Shown here in pieces: positions 1 through 6,637 of a stretch of DNA of 7,025 bases. Numbering within the stretch: position 1 is the first letter of the stretch; every line of letters starts with the position of its first letter. This DNA comes from an uncultured Desulfovibrio sp. (GTDB lineage: Bacteria > Desulfobacterota > Desulfovibrionia > Desulfovibrionales > Desulfovibrionaceae), in contig URTO01000102.1 of NCBI GenBank assembly GCA_900550745.1, positions 1-7,025 on the forward strand, in the 5' to 3' direction. The position numbers and the translations under genes are program-made. The notes under the pieces are model-generated. The model was not told where the DNA came from, did not search any database, and saw only the letters and a program-made list of their open reading frames with translations.

Positions 1-215
1 TGTATGACTTTCTCCCATAGGTCATAGTCTTGTCGGTAGATTTTCTCAATTTTCTGCCTGATGCCCGGATAGTACATACGCACTTGTGACAGGAAATGAA
101 AGTAGTAGAAGTTAGGGCTACAATCATGCGGGCTGCTATTATCGTCAATCAGTTCAACAATCCTTTTCATGGAAGCGGCTACCCCCGCCACGTATTGCCC
201 GATGAACTTCTCCAA
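1..215 (-). CDS. 3' part of an unidentified protein, truncated by the window edge and by the junction with hppA
   Basis: The minus strand reads without a stop from about position 215 to the window edge. The peptide has normal protein composition, including the stretches FIGQYVAGVAASMKRIVELI and KIEKIYRQDYDLWEKVI, and is rich in Tyr, Phe and Lys. An internal ATG lies at 170. The same frame stays open into the hppA antisense strand, so the true upstream boundary cannot be fixed; 215 is an in-frame TTG near the apparent junction. GC content is about 43% over 1-180, far below the neighbouring genes. I do not recognise the family with confidence. The final helix (IEKIY..DYDLWEKV) loosely resembles the tails of some sulfotransferase or glycosyltransferase-like proteins, but that is only a hint. 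It competes with the plus-strand reading that extends hppA upstream to 96, and I judge the minus-strand reading more protein-like. Confidence 0.4.
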   Translation of the reverse strand, partial: MEKFIGQYVAGVAASMKRIVELIDDNSSPHDCSPNFYYFHFLSQVRMYYPGIRQKIEKIYRQDYDLWEKVI

Positions 216-2204
216 CGTATCGGCACGGAAGAAATGCAGAAGATTGCTGGCGCTATTCAGGAAGGCGCTCAGGCGTACCTGAACCGTCAGTACAAAACCA
301 TCGCCATCGTGGGCGTGATTGTGGCCGTGCTTCTGGCGTGGGCCCTGTCCGGCCTTGTGGCGCTGGGTTTCGTGCTTGGCGCGGTGCTGTCCGGCGCCGC
401 TGGCTACATCGGCATGAATGTTTCCGTGCGTGCCAACATCCGTACCACTGAAGCCGCCCGTCAGGGTATGACCCCCGCCCTCAACGTGGCTTTTCAGGCC
501 GGTGCTGTGACGGGCCTGCTGGTTGTGGGCCTTGGCCTGCTTGGTGTGGTTCTTTATTACGGCCTGTTGACCATGTTCGGCGTGGAACAGAAGACCATGC
601 TTGAAGCCCTTGTGGCCCTCAGCTTCGGCGCTTCCTTGATCTCCATCTTCGCCCGTCTTGGCGGCGGTATCTTCACGAAGGGCGCTGACGTGGGCGCCGA
701 CCTCGTGGGTAAAGTCGAAGCCGGCATTCCCGAAGACGACCCGCGCAACCCCGCCGTTATCGCCGACAACGTGGGCGACAACGTGGGCGACTGCGCTGGT
801 ATGGCCGCCGACCTTTTTGAAACCTACGCCGTGACTGTGGTCGCCACCATGCTGCTCGCCGCCATCTACTTCACCGGCGAACTCCAGCACCTCATGATGA
901 TGTATCCCCTGCTCATCGGCGGCGTGTGCATCCTCGGCTCCGTGTTCGGCACCAAGTACGTCCGCCTCGGCTCTGACAACAACATCATGAAGGCCCTGTA
1001 CCGTGGTCTGACCGTCGCCGCTCTGGCTTCCGCCGGTCTCATCATCGTTGTGACCTTCCTGCTGTTCTGGGGCGCTCCTGAAATGCAGATTCAGGGCAAG
1101 GTCTTCGGCGTGGGCAACCTGCTGATGTGCTCCCTGACCGGCCTCGTGATCACCGCCGCGCTGGTGTGGATCACCGAATACTACACCGCCACCTCGTTCC
1201 GTCCCGTCCGCAGCATCGCGCAGGCTTCCACCACTGGCCACGGCACCAACGTCATTCAGGGCCTCGCCGTATCCATGGAATCCACCGCGCTGCCGGTCAT
1301 TGTGATTTCCATCGGCATCCTGTTCTCCTACAGCAACGCCGGCCTGTTCGGTGTCGCCATCGCCGCGACCACCATGCTCGCCCTCGCTGGCATGATCGTC
1401 GCCCTTGACGCCTACGGCCCTGTGACTGACAACGCTGGCGGCATCGCTGAGATGTCCAACCTGCCCAGCGAAGTCCGTGAAGTCACCGACGCCCTCGACG
1501 CCGTGGGCAACACCACCAAGGCCGTGACCAAGGGCTATGCTATCGGTTCCGCCGCGCTCGCCGCTCTGGTGCTGTTCGCCTGCTACACCGAAGACCTCGG
1601 TCGCTTCTTCCCCAACCTGAATGTGGCCTTCTCCCTGCAGGATCCCTATGTCCTCGTCGGTTTGTTCCTTGGTGGCCTGTTGCCGTACCTGTTCGGTGCC
1701 ATGGGCATGATGGCCGTGGGCCGCGCCGGTTCCGCCGTCGTGGTTGAAGTGCGCCGCCAGTTCCGCGAAATCCCCGGCATCATGGAAGGCACCGCAAAGC
1801 CGAACTATGGCGCCGCCGTGGATATGCTGACCAAGGCCGCCATCCGTGAAATGATCATGCCCTCCGTACTTCCGGTCTTCGCCCCGATCGTCGTGTACTT
1901 CATCATCGACGCCTTCGGTGGCCAGAGCGCCGCGTTTGCGACCCTCGGCGCCATGCTGATGGGCACCATCGTGACCGGCCTGTTCGTCGCCATCTCCATG
2001 ACCTCCGGCGGCGGCGCGTGGGACAATGCCAAGAAGTTCATTGAAGACGGGCATCACGGCGGTAAGGGTTCCGACGCGCACAAGGCCGCCGTTACCGGCG
2101 ACACCGTGGGCGACCCCTACAAGGACACCGCTGGCCCGGCTGTTAACCCGATGATCAAGATCATCAATATTGTTGCGCTGTTGCTGCTTCAGGCCCTTGC
2201 CTAA
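96..2204 (+). CDS. hppA: K+-independent membrane proton-pumping pyrophosphatase, N-terminus replaced
   Basis: Integral membrane pyrophosphatase that hydrolyses PPi and pumps H+ across the cytoplasmic membrane. Residue numbers count from the ATG at 96. The active site is intact: K195, D198 and D202 in the KGADVGAD motif, E213, the D224/D228/D232 series in DNVGDNVGD, D445, N472, K479, D643, K646, D669, D673, K676, D677 and K688. The motif GNTTK (471-475) has Lys where K+-dependent enzymes have Ala, so this is the K+-independent type, which in known members pumps protons. Residues 1-42 are not HppA-like: the usual first membrane helix is missing, and family similarity starts at GTEEMQKI (43-50). 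The ATG at 96 has no well-spaced Shine-Dalgarno; an in-frame ATG at 126 has AGGG eight bases upstream, and neither restores the helix. An in-frame stop lies at 87-89. The protein may be non-functional, or the junction may be an assembly artefact. A terminator follows directly. Confidence 0.9.
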   Translation: MKVVEVRATIMRAAIIVNQFNNPFHGSGYPRHVLPDELLQRIGTEEMQKIAGAIQEGAQAYLNRQYKTIAIVGVIVAVLLAWALSGLVALGFVLGAVLSGAAGYIGMNVSVRANIRTTEAARQGMTPALNVAFQAGAVTGLLVVGLGLLGVVLYYGLLTMFGVEQKTMLEALVALSFGASLISIFARLGGGIFTKGADVGADLVGKVEAGIPEDDPRNPAVIADNVGDNVGDCAGMAADLFETYAVTVVATMLLAAIYFTGELQHLMMMYPLLIGGVCILGSVFGTKYVRLGSDNNIMKALYRGLTVAALASAGLIIVVTFLLFWGAPEMQIQGKVFGVGNLLMCSLTGLVITAALVWITEYYTATSFRPVRSIAQASTTGHGTNVIQGLAVSMESTALPVIVISIGILFSYSNAGLFGVAIAATTMLALAGMIVALDAYGPVTDNAGGIAEMSNLPSEVREVTDALDAVGNTTKAVTKGYAIGSAALAALVLFACYTEDLGRFFPNLNVAFSLQDPYVLVGLFLGGLLPYLFGAMGMMAVGRAGSAVVVEVRRQFREIPGIMEGTAKPNYGAAVDMLTKAAIREMIMPSVLPVFAPIVVYFIIDAFGGQSAAFATLGAMLMGTIVTGLFVAISMTSGGGAWDNAKKFIEDGHHGGKGSDAHKAAVTGDTVGDPYKDTAGPAVNPMIKIINIVALLLLQALA
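200..225. other. Probable recombination or assembly junction at the 5' end of hppA
   Basis: HppA-family similarity begins abruptly at the Gly-Thr-Glu-Glu-Met motif encoded from 222. Upstream of it, family members normally have a first transmembrane helix plus a short charged linker. Here the upstream codons give a polar peptide with no hydrophobic stretch long enough to span a membrane. Base composition changes over the same few tens of bases. The junction is inferred from these two coincident breaks. No terminal inverted repeat or target duplication could be identified because the foreign part runs off the window. Confidence 0.6.
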
Positions 2205-2232
2205 GCCTTAGAGACTCAGGGCCATTATCGCG

Positions 2233-2267
2233 AAGCGCCCCGGTGGGATTGACCGCCGGGGCGCTTT
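2233..2267 (+). terminator. Intrinsic terminator after hppA
   Basis: A 14-base-pair GC-rich stem with one G-U pair (arms 2233-2246 and 2253-2266) closes a six-base loop, GATTGA, and is followed by a T-rich tail (TTTGTGTTT). It starts about 30 bases after the hppA stop, so most transcription should end before nfo. Confidence 0.88.
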
Positions 2268-2306
2268 GTGTTTCTGATACGGGATAGCCATTCGGGAAGG
2301 TTCGCC

Positions 2307-3143
2307 ATGCTGCATATCGGGTGTCATTTGTCCAGTTCCAAAGGGTATCGCCACATGGGGGAGGAAGCACTCTCCATCAAGGCGGATACGTTTCAGTTTT
2401 TTACGCGCAACCCAAGGGGGAGCAAGGCCAAGAAAGCGAACCCCAAGGACGCGGAGGCCCTGCGCGGCCTGATGGAGGGGCACGCCTTCGCGCCTGTTTT
2501 GGGGCACGCGCCCTATACGCTGAACGCATGTGCGCTTGATGAGGGGTTGCGGGCATTCGCGCGGGAGGCCATGCGTGAGGACGTGATGACGCTGGACACG
2601 TATCTGCCGAATATGCTGTATAATTTCCATCCCGGTAGCCACGTGGGGCAGGGGATTGACGCGGGCATGGCGCTCATCGTCGAACTGTTGGATGCCATCC
2701 TGCGCCCGGAGCAGACTACCCGCGTCCTGCTGGAAACCATGTCCGGCAAGGGGACGGAGGTCGGGAGCCGTTTCGAGGAACTGGGGTATATCCTCCGCTC
2801 AGTATCGCTGGGCGGCAAGATGGGCGTGTGCCTCGACACCTGCCACGTGTATTCGGCGGGATATGACATTGTGAACGATCTTGATGGGGTGCTGGAGCAG
2901 TTTGATCGGCATGTCGGGCTGGACAAGCTGTATGCCATTCACCTGAACGACAGCCTGATGCCCTTCGCCAGCCGCAAGGATCGCCATGCCCGCATCGGCG
3001 AAGGAACCATCGGGCTGGAGGCGATTGTGCGGATCATCAACCATCCTGCCTTGAAGCATTTGCCGTTCTATCTGGAAACGCCCAATGAGCTTCCCGGTTA
3101 TGCCCATGAAATCAGTATATTGCGGGCTGCGTGGGTAGAATGA
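2307..3143 (+). CDS. nfo: Endonuclease IV (AP endonuclease, deoxyribonuclease IV)
   Basis: Zinc-dependent AP endonuclease of the xylose-isomerase-like TIM-barrel family. It cleaves DNA 5' of abasic sites during base excision repair, in the cytoplasm. The 278-residue product is close to the 285 residues of E. coli Nfo. All nine expected metal ligands are visible: H67 (GHAPYTLNAC), H108 (NFHPGSH), E143 (LLETMSGKGTE), D177 and H180 (CLDTCHVYSAGYD), H212 (IHLNDS), D225 and H227 (KDRHARIGEGTIG) and E257 (LETPNE). The N-terminus MLHIGCHLSSSKGY matches the family start. I chose the ATG at 2307 because it carries GGGAAGG six bases upstream; an in-frame ATG at 2268 lies at the end of the hppA terminator and would add 13 unrelated residues. 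The gene is probably monocistronic or expressed by weak read-through; no clear promoter was found in the 40 bases between terminator and start. Confidence 0.95.
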   Translation: MLHIGCHLSSSKGYRHMGEEALSIKADTFQFFTRNPRGSKAKKANPKDAEALRGLMEGHAFAPVLGHAPYTLNACALDEGLRAFAREAMREDVMTLDTYLPNMLYNFHPGSHVGQGIDAGMALIVELLDAILRPEQTTRVLLETMSGKGTEVGSRFEELGYILRSVSLGGKMGVCLDTCHVYSAGYDIVNDLDGVLEQFDRHVGLDKLYAIHLNDSLMPFASRKDRHARIGEGTIGLEAIVRIINHPALKHLPFYLETPNELPGYAHEISILRAAWVE

Positions 3144-3190
3144 CGGCGGACGTGGCGGTATCCGGCCCTCCGCAGGGATTGCCGGGAGGT

Positions 3191-3206
3191 TGGTACGCCC
3201 CTTGCC
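3191..3206 (+). promoter_or_regulatory. Candidate sigma-54 (-24/-12) promoter for the alcohol dehydrogenase gene
   Basis: The sequence TGGTACGCCCCTTGCC matches the sigma-54 consensus TGGCACG-N4-TTGC at all but one core position. GG (3192-3193) and GC (3204-3205) are separated by exactly ten bases. It lies about 120 bases upstream of the ATG at 3325, on the right strand and in a non-coding gap. No enhancer-binding-protein site could be identified, and upstream activating sites would fall inside nfo. The match is seen; its activity is inferred. Confidence 0.45.
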
Positions 3207-3324
3207 CCAGTCTGTTCCGCCCTGCAAAAAGAGGCTCCGGCCCCTTGACTTCGCGCTTTCGTGAAGCACTCTATAGTCGGTTCACCGTGCGTTTTCGCAC
3301 CGTCCAATCATCAGGGAGAATCAT

Positions 3325-4503
3325 ATGAAATTCACCTATTCCATTCCCACCAAGATCCTGTTCGGCCCCGGCAGCTTCAACGATCTCGCCACGACGCCCC
3401 TGCCGGGCAAGAAAGCCCTTATCGTCATCACCGCCGGGAAGTCCATGCGTGCGAACGGCTATCTGGATCGGCTCATCGACATGCTGGGCAAGCAGGGCAT
3501 CGGTCATGCGCTGTTCGACAAGATTCTGCCCAACCCGGTGTTGCGCCACGTCCATGAAGGCGCGGCGTTGGCCCGTGAGCAGGGTTGTGACTTTGTGATC
3601 GGTCTTGGCGGCGGCAGCTCCATCGACTCCGCGAAAAGCATCGCGGTCATGGTCAAGAATCCCGGCGACTATTGGGATTACGTCTCTGGCGGTTCCGGCA
3701 AGGGGCAGCCGCTGGTGAACGGTGCCCTGCCTATCGTGGCGGTTGCGACCACGGCTGGCACTGGTACGGAAGCCGACCCGTGGACCGTCATCACCAAAGA
3801 GGACACCAACGAGAAGATCGGCTTCGGCTGCGCGGAAACCTTCCCCGTGCTCTCCGTGGTGGACCCGGAAATGATGTTGACCATCCCGGCGCATTTGACC
3901 GCCTATCAGGGCTTCGATGCGCTGTTCCACGCTACGGAAGGGTACATCGCGAACGTCGCCACACCGCTCAGCGACGCCTATGCGCTGAAGAGCATTGAAC
4001 TCCTCGCCAAATACCTGCCCGCCGCCGTGAAGGACGGATCGGATCTGGAGGCCCGCACGCAGGTTGCACTGGCAAGCACGCTCTCCGGCATGGTCGAATC
4101 GACCTCCTGCTGCACATCTGAACACGGTATGGAGCACGCCCTGAGTGCCTTCTACCCGAAGCTGCCGCACGGCGCGGGGCTGATTATGCTTTCCGAGGCG
4201 TACTATTCGTTCTTTGCCGACAAAGCCTCCGAACGGTTCACGGCTATGGCCAAGGCCATGGGCGTGGTGACGGGGCATCTGCCGGAGGCCGAGCGCCCGA
4301 TGGCGTTCGTCAAGGCGCTTGTGGAGTTGCAGAAGGCCTGCGGCGTTGACGGCCTGAAGATGTCCGACTACGGCATCACAAAGGAAGACATGGCCAAGTG
4401 CGCGGCCAATGCGCGGCATACGATGGGCGGGCTGTTCGAGCTTGATCCCTATGCGCTGTCGCTCGAAGAAACCACACAGATCATGGTGGCCGCCTACAAA
4501 TAA
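3325..4503 (+). CDS. Iron-containing alcohol dehydrogenase (group III, butanol/propanediol dehydrogenase type)
   Basis: NAD(P)-dependent group III alcohol dehydrogenase that interconverts primary alcohols and aldehydes in the cytoplasm. The 392-residue length is typical. The N-terminal dinucleotide-binding domain shows GLGGGSSIDSAK (93-104) and TTAGTGTEA (142-150). The C-terminal metal domain has the expected Fe ligands D198 and H202 (FDALFH), H267 (SEHGMEH) and H282 (LPHGAG). The start is supported by AGGGAG six bases upstream of the ATG and by the family-typical opening, a short strand followed by PTKILFGPGS. It stands alone, downstream of nfo with a 181-base gap that contains a candidate sigma-54 site, and upstream of a strong terminator. 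The exact substrate cannot be read from sequence. In sulfate reducers such enzymes are usually linked to ethanol or short-chain alcohol oxidation (family knowledge, not shown here). A Cys-Cys pair at 262-263, near the metal site, could make it redox sensitive (inference). Confidence 0.93.
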   Translation: MKFTYSIPTKILFGPGSFNDLATTPLPGKKALIVITAGKSMRANGYLDRLIDMLGKQGIGHALFDKILPNPVLRHVHEGAALAREQGCDFVIGLGGGSSIDSAKSIAVMVKNPGDYWDYVSGGSGKGQPLVNGALPIVAVATTAGTGTEADPWTVITKEDTNEKIGFGCAETFPVLSVVDPEMMLTIPAHLTAYQGFDALFHATEGYIANVATPLSDAYALKSIELLAKYLPAAVKDGSDLEARTQVALASTLSGMVESTSCCTSEHGMEHALSAFYPKLPHGAGLIMLSEAYYSFFADKASERFTAMAKAMGVVTGHLPEAERPMAFVKALVELQKACGVDGLKMSDYGITKEDMAKCAANARHTMGGLFELDPYALSLEETTQIMVAAYK

Positions 4504-4515
4504 GTGGACGGTACG

Positions 4516-4553
4516 CACAAAAAAAGCGCGGGGCATACCGCGCTTTTTTTGTG
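4516..4553. terminator. Bidirectional intrinsic terminator between convergent genes
   Basis: A perfect 16-base-pair stem (4516-4531 with 4538-4553) closes the loop GGCATA. The stem has a GC core (GCGCGG/CCGCGC) flanked by seven A on the left and seven T on the right, so either strand gives a hairpin followed by a U-run. It starts 12 bases after the alcohol dehydrogenase stop and faces the minus-strand genes that begin beyond 4757. Confidence 0.92.
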
Positions 4554-4695
4554 TGCCCATGCGGGTGTCGGCCTCTGAACCTATGGCGTTCACAGGGAGC
4601 CGGTTTCACGGGACACGCTGAACGGCCTCGATCCGCACGGGATTTTTGCAGGGCAGGGCTATCACCCTCTGTGGATTTGAGATTGGAAAATCTGG

Positions 4696-4715
4696 AAGCC
4701 TTCACCGGAAGGCTT
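4696..4715 (-). terminator. Hairpin downstream of the thioredoxin-like gene, possible weak terminator
   Basis: A perfect eight-base-pair inverted repeat (AAGCCTTC/GAAGGCTT) has a four-base loop. On the minus strand it lies about 40 bases after the stop at 4757 and is followed by CCAGATTTTCC, which is only a poor U-tract. A second small inverted repeat, AGATT/AATCT, follows at 4680-4693. The rest of 4554-4756 holds no gene that I can support. Confidence 0.4.
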
Positions 4716-4751
4716 GCCCCTTCCCAATGCCTTTCTGCTGATCCTCTCAAA

Positions 4752-4765
4752 AGCCGCTAGCGGCT
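4752..4765. repeat. 14-base perfect palindrome over the stop codon of the thioredoxin-like gene
   Basis: AGCCGCTAGCGGCT reads the same on both strands and includes the TAG stop (4757-4759, minus strand) and the last codons of the gene. It may be a small hairpin at the 3' end of the coding region or chance; no second copy was found in the window. Confidence 0.5.
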
Positions 4766-5050
4766 ACCGACGTTTTGTGTCTTTTCGATCCAGATAAGGA
4801 GCTGCTTGCAGAAGGTTTCGATGGCCTCTTCCGTGATCTCCTTACCTTCGGTAATGGTGTATTGGTTCATAAGCAGGGCGGGCGTCGCATTTGTGAACCC
4901 TTGCCGCGCGATTTCAAGCCCGCAGCCCACGCAGGTGATGCGGGCCTCGACAGCATGTTGCTTCAGATGGCGGCGCAGTGTCCGTTCGGTTTGGGCCATG
5001 CGCGTGCCGTTCAGATCCAGAATACGAATATTGATTTCAGGCTGATTCAT
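4757..5050 (-). CDS. Small thioredoxin-fold-like protein with an atypical CxxC
   Basis: A 97-residue cytoplasmic protein with the layout of small thioredoxin or glutaredoxin-like proteins: an early strand (INIRILDLNG), a helix (residues about 17-30), a second strand leading to CVGC, then NATPALLMNQ, which resembles the cis-proline strand, a following strand (YTITEG) and a final helix (ITEEAIETFCKQLL). In the classical family the active CxxC follows the first strand; here that spot reads NGTRMAQT with no cysteine. Instead a CVGC pair sits in the middle of the protein. The fold is inferred from pattern only, and it could act as a metal or redox sensor rather than a reductase. The ATG at 5050 is preferred because AAGGA lies eight bases upstream; a TTG at 5053 would add one residue. 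It is transcribed in the same direction as the symporter but separated by about 160 bases with its own promoter candidate. Confidence 0.75.
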   Translation of the reverse strand: MNQPEINIRILDLNGTRMAQTERTLRRHLKQHAVEARITCVGCGLEIARQGFTNATPALLMNQYTITEGKEITEEAIETFCKQLLIWIEKTQNVGSR

Positions 5051-5079
5051 CAAAGCGATCCTTCAGGTGTGTTTTTTCC

Positions 5080-5108
5080 GCTATAGCGCTTCGATGTGGA
5101 GCCTGCAA
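5080..5108 (-). promoter_or_regulatory. Candidate sigma-70-type promoter of the thioredoxin-like gene
   Basis: On the minus strand TTGCAG (5108-5103) and TATAGC (5085-5080) are separated by exactly 17 bases and lie 30 bases upstream of the ATG at 5050. Each box matches its consensus only partly (three and four of six bases), so support comes mainly from spacing and position. Confidence 0.4.
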
Positions 5109-5176
5109 GCGTCGTGGCAGAAGTCCCGCCTTTCTTCCGAGTCAAGGGGAAGTGTGGTATCCGCAAGCGCTGGGGC

Positions 5177-5199
5177 GGACGGCGGGGGCCACGCCGCCC
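5177..5199 (-). terminator. GC-rich hairpin after the symporter gene, doubtful terminator
   Basis: The arms CGGCG (5180-5184) and CGCCG (5192-5196) pair, and two further G-C pairs lie beyond one mismatch. It begins about 11 bases after the symporter stop on the minus strand. No U-run follows, so it may only stabilise the 3' end or assist Rho-dependent termination. Confidence 0.3.
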
Positions 5200-5209
5200 A
5201 CCCTGAATG

Positions 5210-6637
5210 TTAGGCTTCCTGTTCCAGCGCAGGGGATTCGGACAGGGCGGAAACCGCGATCCAACCTATCCATGAGAAGATGAAGCCGACGAAGAAGGGC
5301 GGGATGCCGGCAGCCATGAGGCCGAACTGCGGCCCCCAGATGGCGGTAGGGCCGTAGGCAATCAGGTACCATGCGAGGCAGGAGAGGAACCCGCACGCGG
5401 CGCTGGCCCATGCTGCCAAGGCGTTGCGGCGTCCGAAGCGCACGAGGGCGACGTAGGGCACCAGCGCCATCGCGCCGACGATGCTCCAACTGGTGGTGCA
5501 GAGCAGGGCGACGAGCTGCCCCTTGATTTGGGCGCACCCGCCGCTGACGAGCACGCAGACGGCGATGCCGGTAAACCACGAAAGCCGGCTGCTGGGCCTC
5601 CCGCGCAGGTCTTCGGACAGGGCGGACACCGCGATGTGGTAGATGCCGGTGGCCGTCGACAGCGATGCGGAAACGATGGCCAGCACGAAAATATGCAGGG
5701 CGAACTCAGGGAGCAGCATCTGGACGAGACGCGGCATGACCTCGTCGGGACTGGCGGCTTCGGGCAGGATAAGCCGGGAGAGCGCGGCCGCGAAGTAGGC
5801 CCCGCCCACGAGCACCGTCAGGATGAACATGGCGAGCGGCGTGGTCTTCTTGAGCTGGCGCGGATCGGCAATGGCGAAATGGCGCTGTATCATCTGCGGC
5901 TGGGCCCATACCGCGATGGAGGTCACGATGACCAGCGAGAGGATGAACAGCCCCCGTTCCCCGCCTGACAATGAGACGAACCCGTTGTTGGCGAGATCGC
6001 TGGGGGGAAGGGCCGCCAGCGCCTGCATGCCTTCCCACGGGCCGCCGACCTTGGAGAAGATGGCCCCCACGAGCATGAGCATGCCCACGAGCATGACGAC
6101 GCCCTGCATGGCTTCGGTGTAAAGGACGCCGCGCAGCCCGCCGATGAAGACGGTGAGCCCCACGATGATCGCCACCAGCCAGATGAGCGCCCAGACGGGC
6201 ATGGGGAGGATTTCGGCCAGCAGGAGGGCGGCTCCCTTGATGACGGCCGAGCCGTACACGCTGAGGAAAAGGGCGAAGACAAAGGCCATCGCCCTTGTCA
6301 GGCTGGGTGAGCCGTGGCCGAGGCCGAGCAGCTGCGCCGGGGTACGCGCGCCGAGGCGTTCCTGCCATTTGCGCGTGGGCCACGCAAGGAAACGGTAGAC
6401 GGCCCACGTCCCGAACCAGACGTTGCCCGCGGCCACGAGCAGCATTTGCAGGCCGTAGGCATGGGCGAGACCGCCGAATCCGACGAGCGCCACCGCCGAG
6501 ATGTAGGTGGCGACGTAGGCGAAGGCCTGCACGCCGAACCCGACGGAGCCGCTGAGCACGGCGTCCTTGCTGCGTCCCTTATGCACCAGAAAGGCAAAGA
6601 CCGCGAAATAACCGGCCCAGAGCAGGATCTCAGTCAT
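5210..6637 (-). CDS. Sodium:solute symporter (SSS family), probably for tyrosine or another aromatic substrate
   Basis: A 475-residue inner-membrane protein with about 13 hydrophobic segments (roughly 4-20, 38-58, 64-86, 114-138, 146-166, 174-196, 229-250, 266-288, 308-336, 352-370, 374-398, 405-428 and 438-463), the usual SSS count. SSS-type signatures include ATYISAVALVGFGG (43-56) in the first core helix, GGLRGVLYTEAMQGVVMLVG (166-185), WAQPQMIQRHFAIAD (244-258), and LST (326-328) in the helix that supplies the Ser/Thr side chains of the sodium site in known structures. It should couple Na+ influx to solute uptake. The ATG at 6637 has GGAG seven bases upstream and overlaps the end of the preceding small gene by eight bases (ATGACTGA), so the two are probably translationally coupled. 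The substrate is not readable from the protein, but the tyrosine-rich leader peptide upstream suggests an aromatic amino acid. Alternatives in the family are pantothenate, proline or carboxylates. Confidence 0.9.
   Translation of the reverse strand: MTEILLWAGYFAVFAFLVHKGRSKDAVLSGSVGFGVQAFAYVATYISAVALVGFGGLAHAYGLQMLLVAAGNVWFGTWAVYRFLAWPTRKWQERLGARTPAQLLGLGHGSPSLTRAMAFVFALFLSVYGSAVIKGAALLLAEILPMPVWALIWLVAIIVGLTVFIGGLRGVLYTEAMQGVVMLVGMLMLVGAIFSKVGGPWEGMQALAALPPSDLANNGFVSLSGGERGLFILSLVIVTSIAVWAQPQMIQRHFAIADPRQLKKTTPLAMFILTVLVGGAYFAAALSRLILPEAASPDEVMPRLVQMLLPEFALHIFVLAIVSASLSTATGIYHIAVSALSEDLRGRPSSRLSWFTGIAVCVLVSGGCAQIKGQLVALLCTTSWSIVGAMALVPYVALVRFGRRNALAAWASAACGFLSCLAWYLIAYGPTAIWGPQFGLMAAGIPPFFVGFIFSWIGWIAVSALSESPALEQEA

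Noticed and set aside
2268..2306. Upstream start for endonuclease IV at 2268
   Set aside because: It would start at the end of the hppA terminator and add 13 residues not found in the family. The ATG at 2307 has a strong ribosome binding site and the typical N-terminus.
3245..3277. TTGACT and TATAGT upstream of the alcohol dehydrogenase as a sigma-70 promoter
   Set aside because: Each box resembles consensus, but the spacer is 21 bases, too long for normal promoter function. The sigma-54 candidate fits better.
3271..4593. 440-residue minus-strand frame opposite the alcohol dehydrogenase
   Set aside because: His/Arg/Gly-rich antisense shadow of a clearly conserved enzyme gene. Long antisense frames are common in GC-rich DNA.
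4775..5086. 103-residue plus-strand frame opposite the thioredoxin-like gene
   Set aside because: It is antisense to a minus-strand gene with a better ribosome binding site, a recognisable fold pattern and a promoter candidate, and has no such support itself.
5103..5150. TTGACT on the minus strand upstream of the thioredoxin-like gene as its -35 box
   Set aside because: The hexamer at the proper spacing (TTCTGC) does not resemble a -10 box. The pair TTGCAG-N17-TATAGC is closer to the gene and better.
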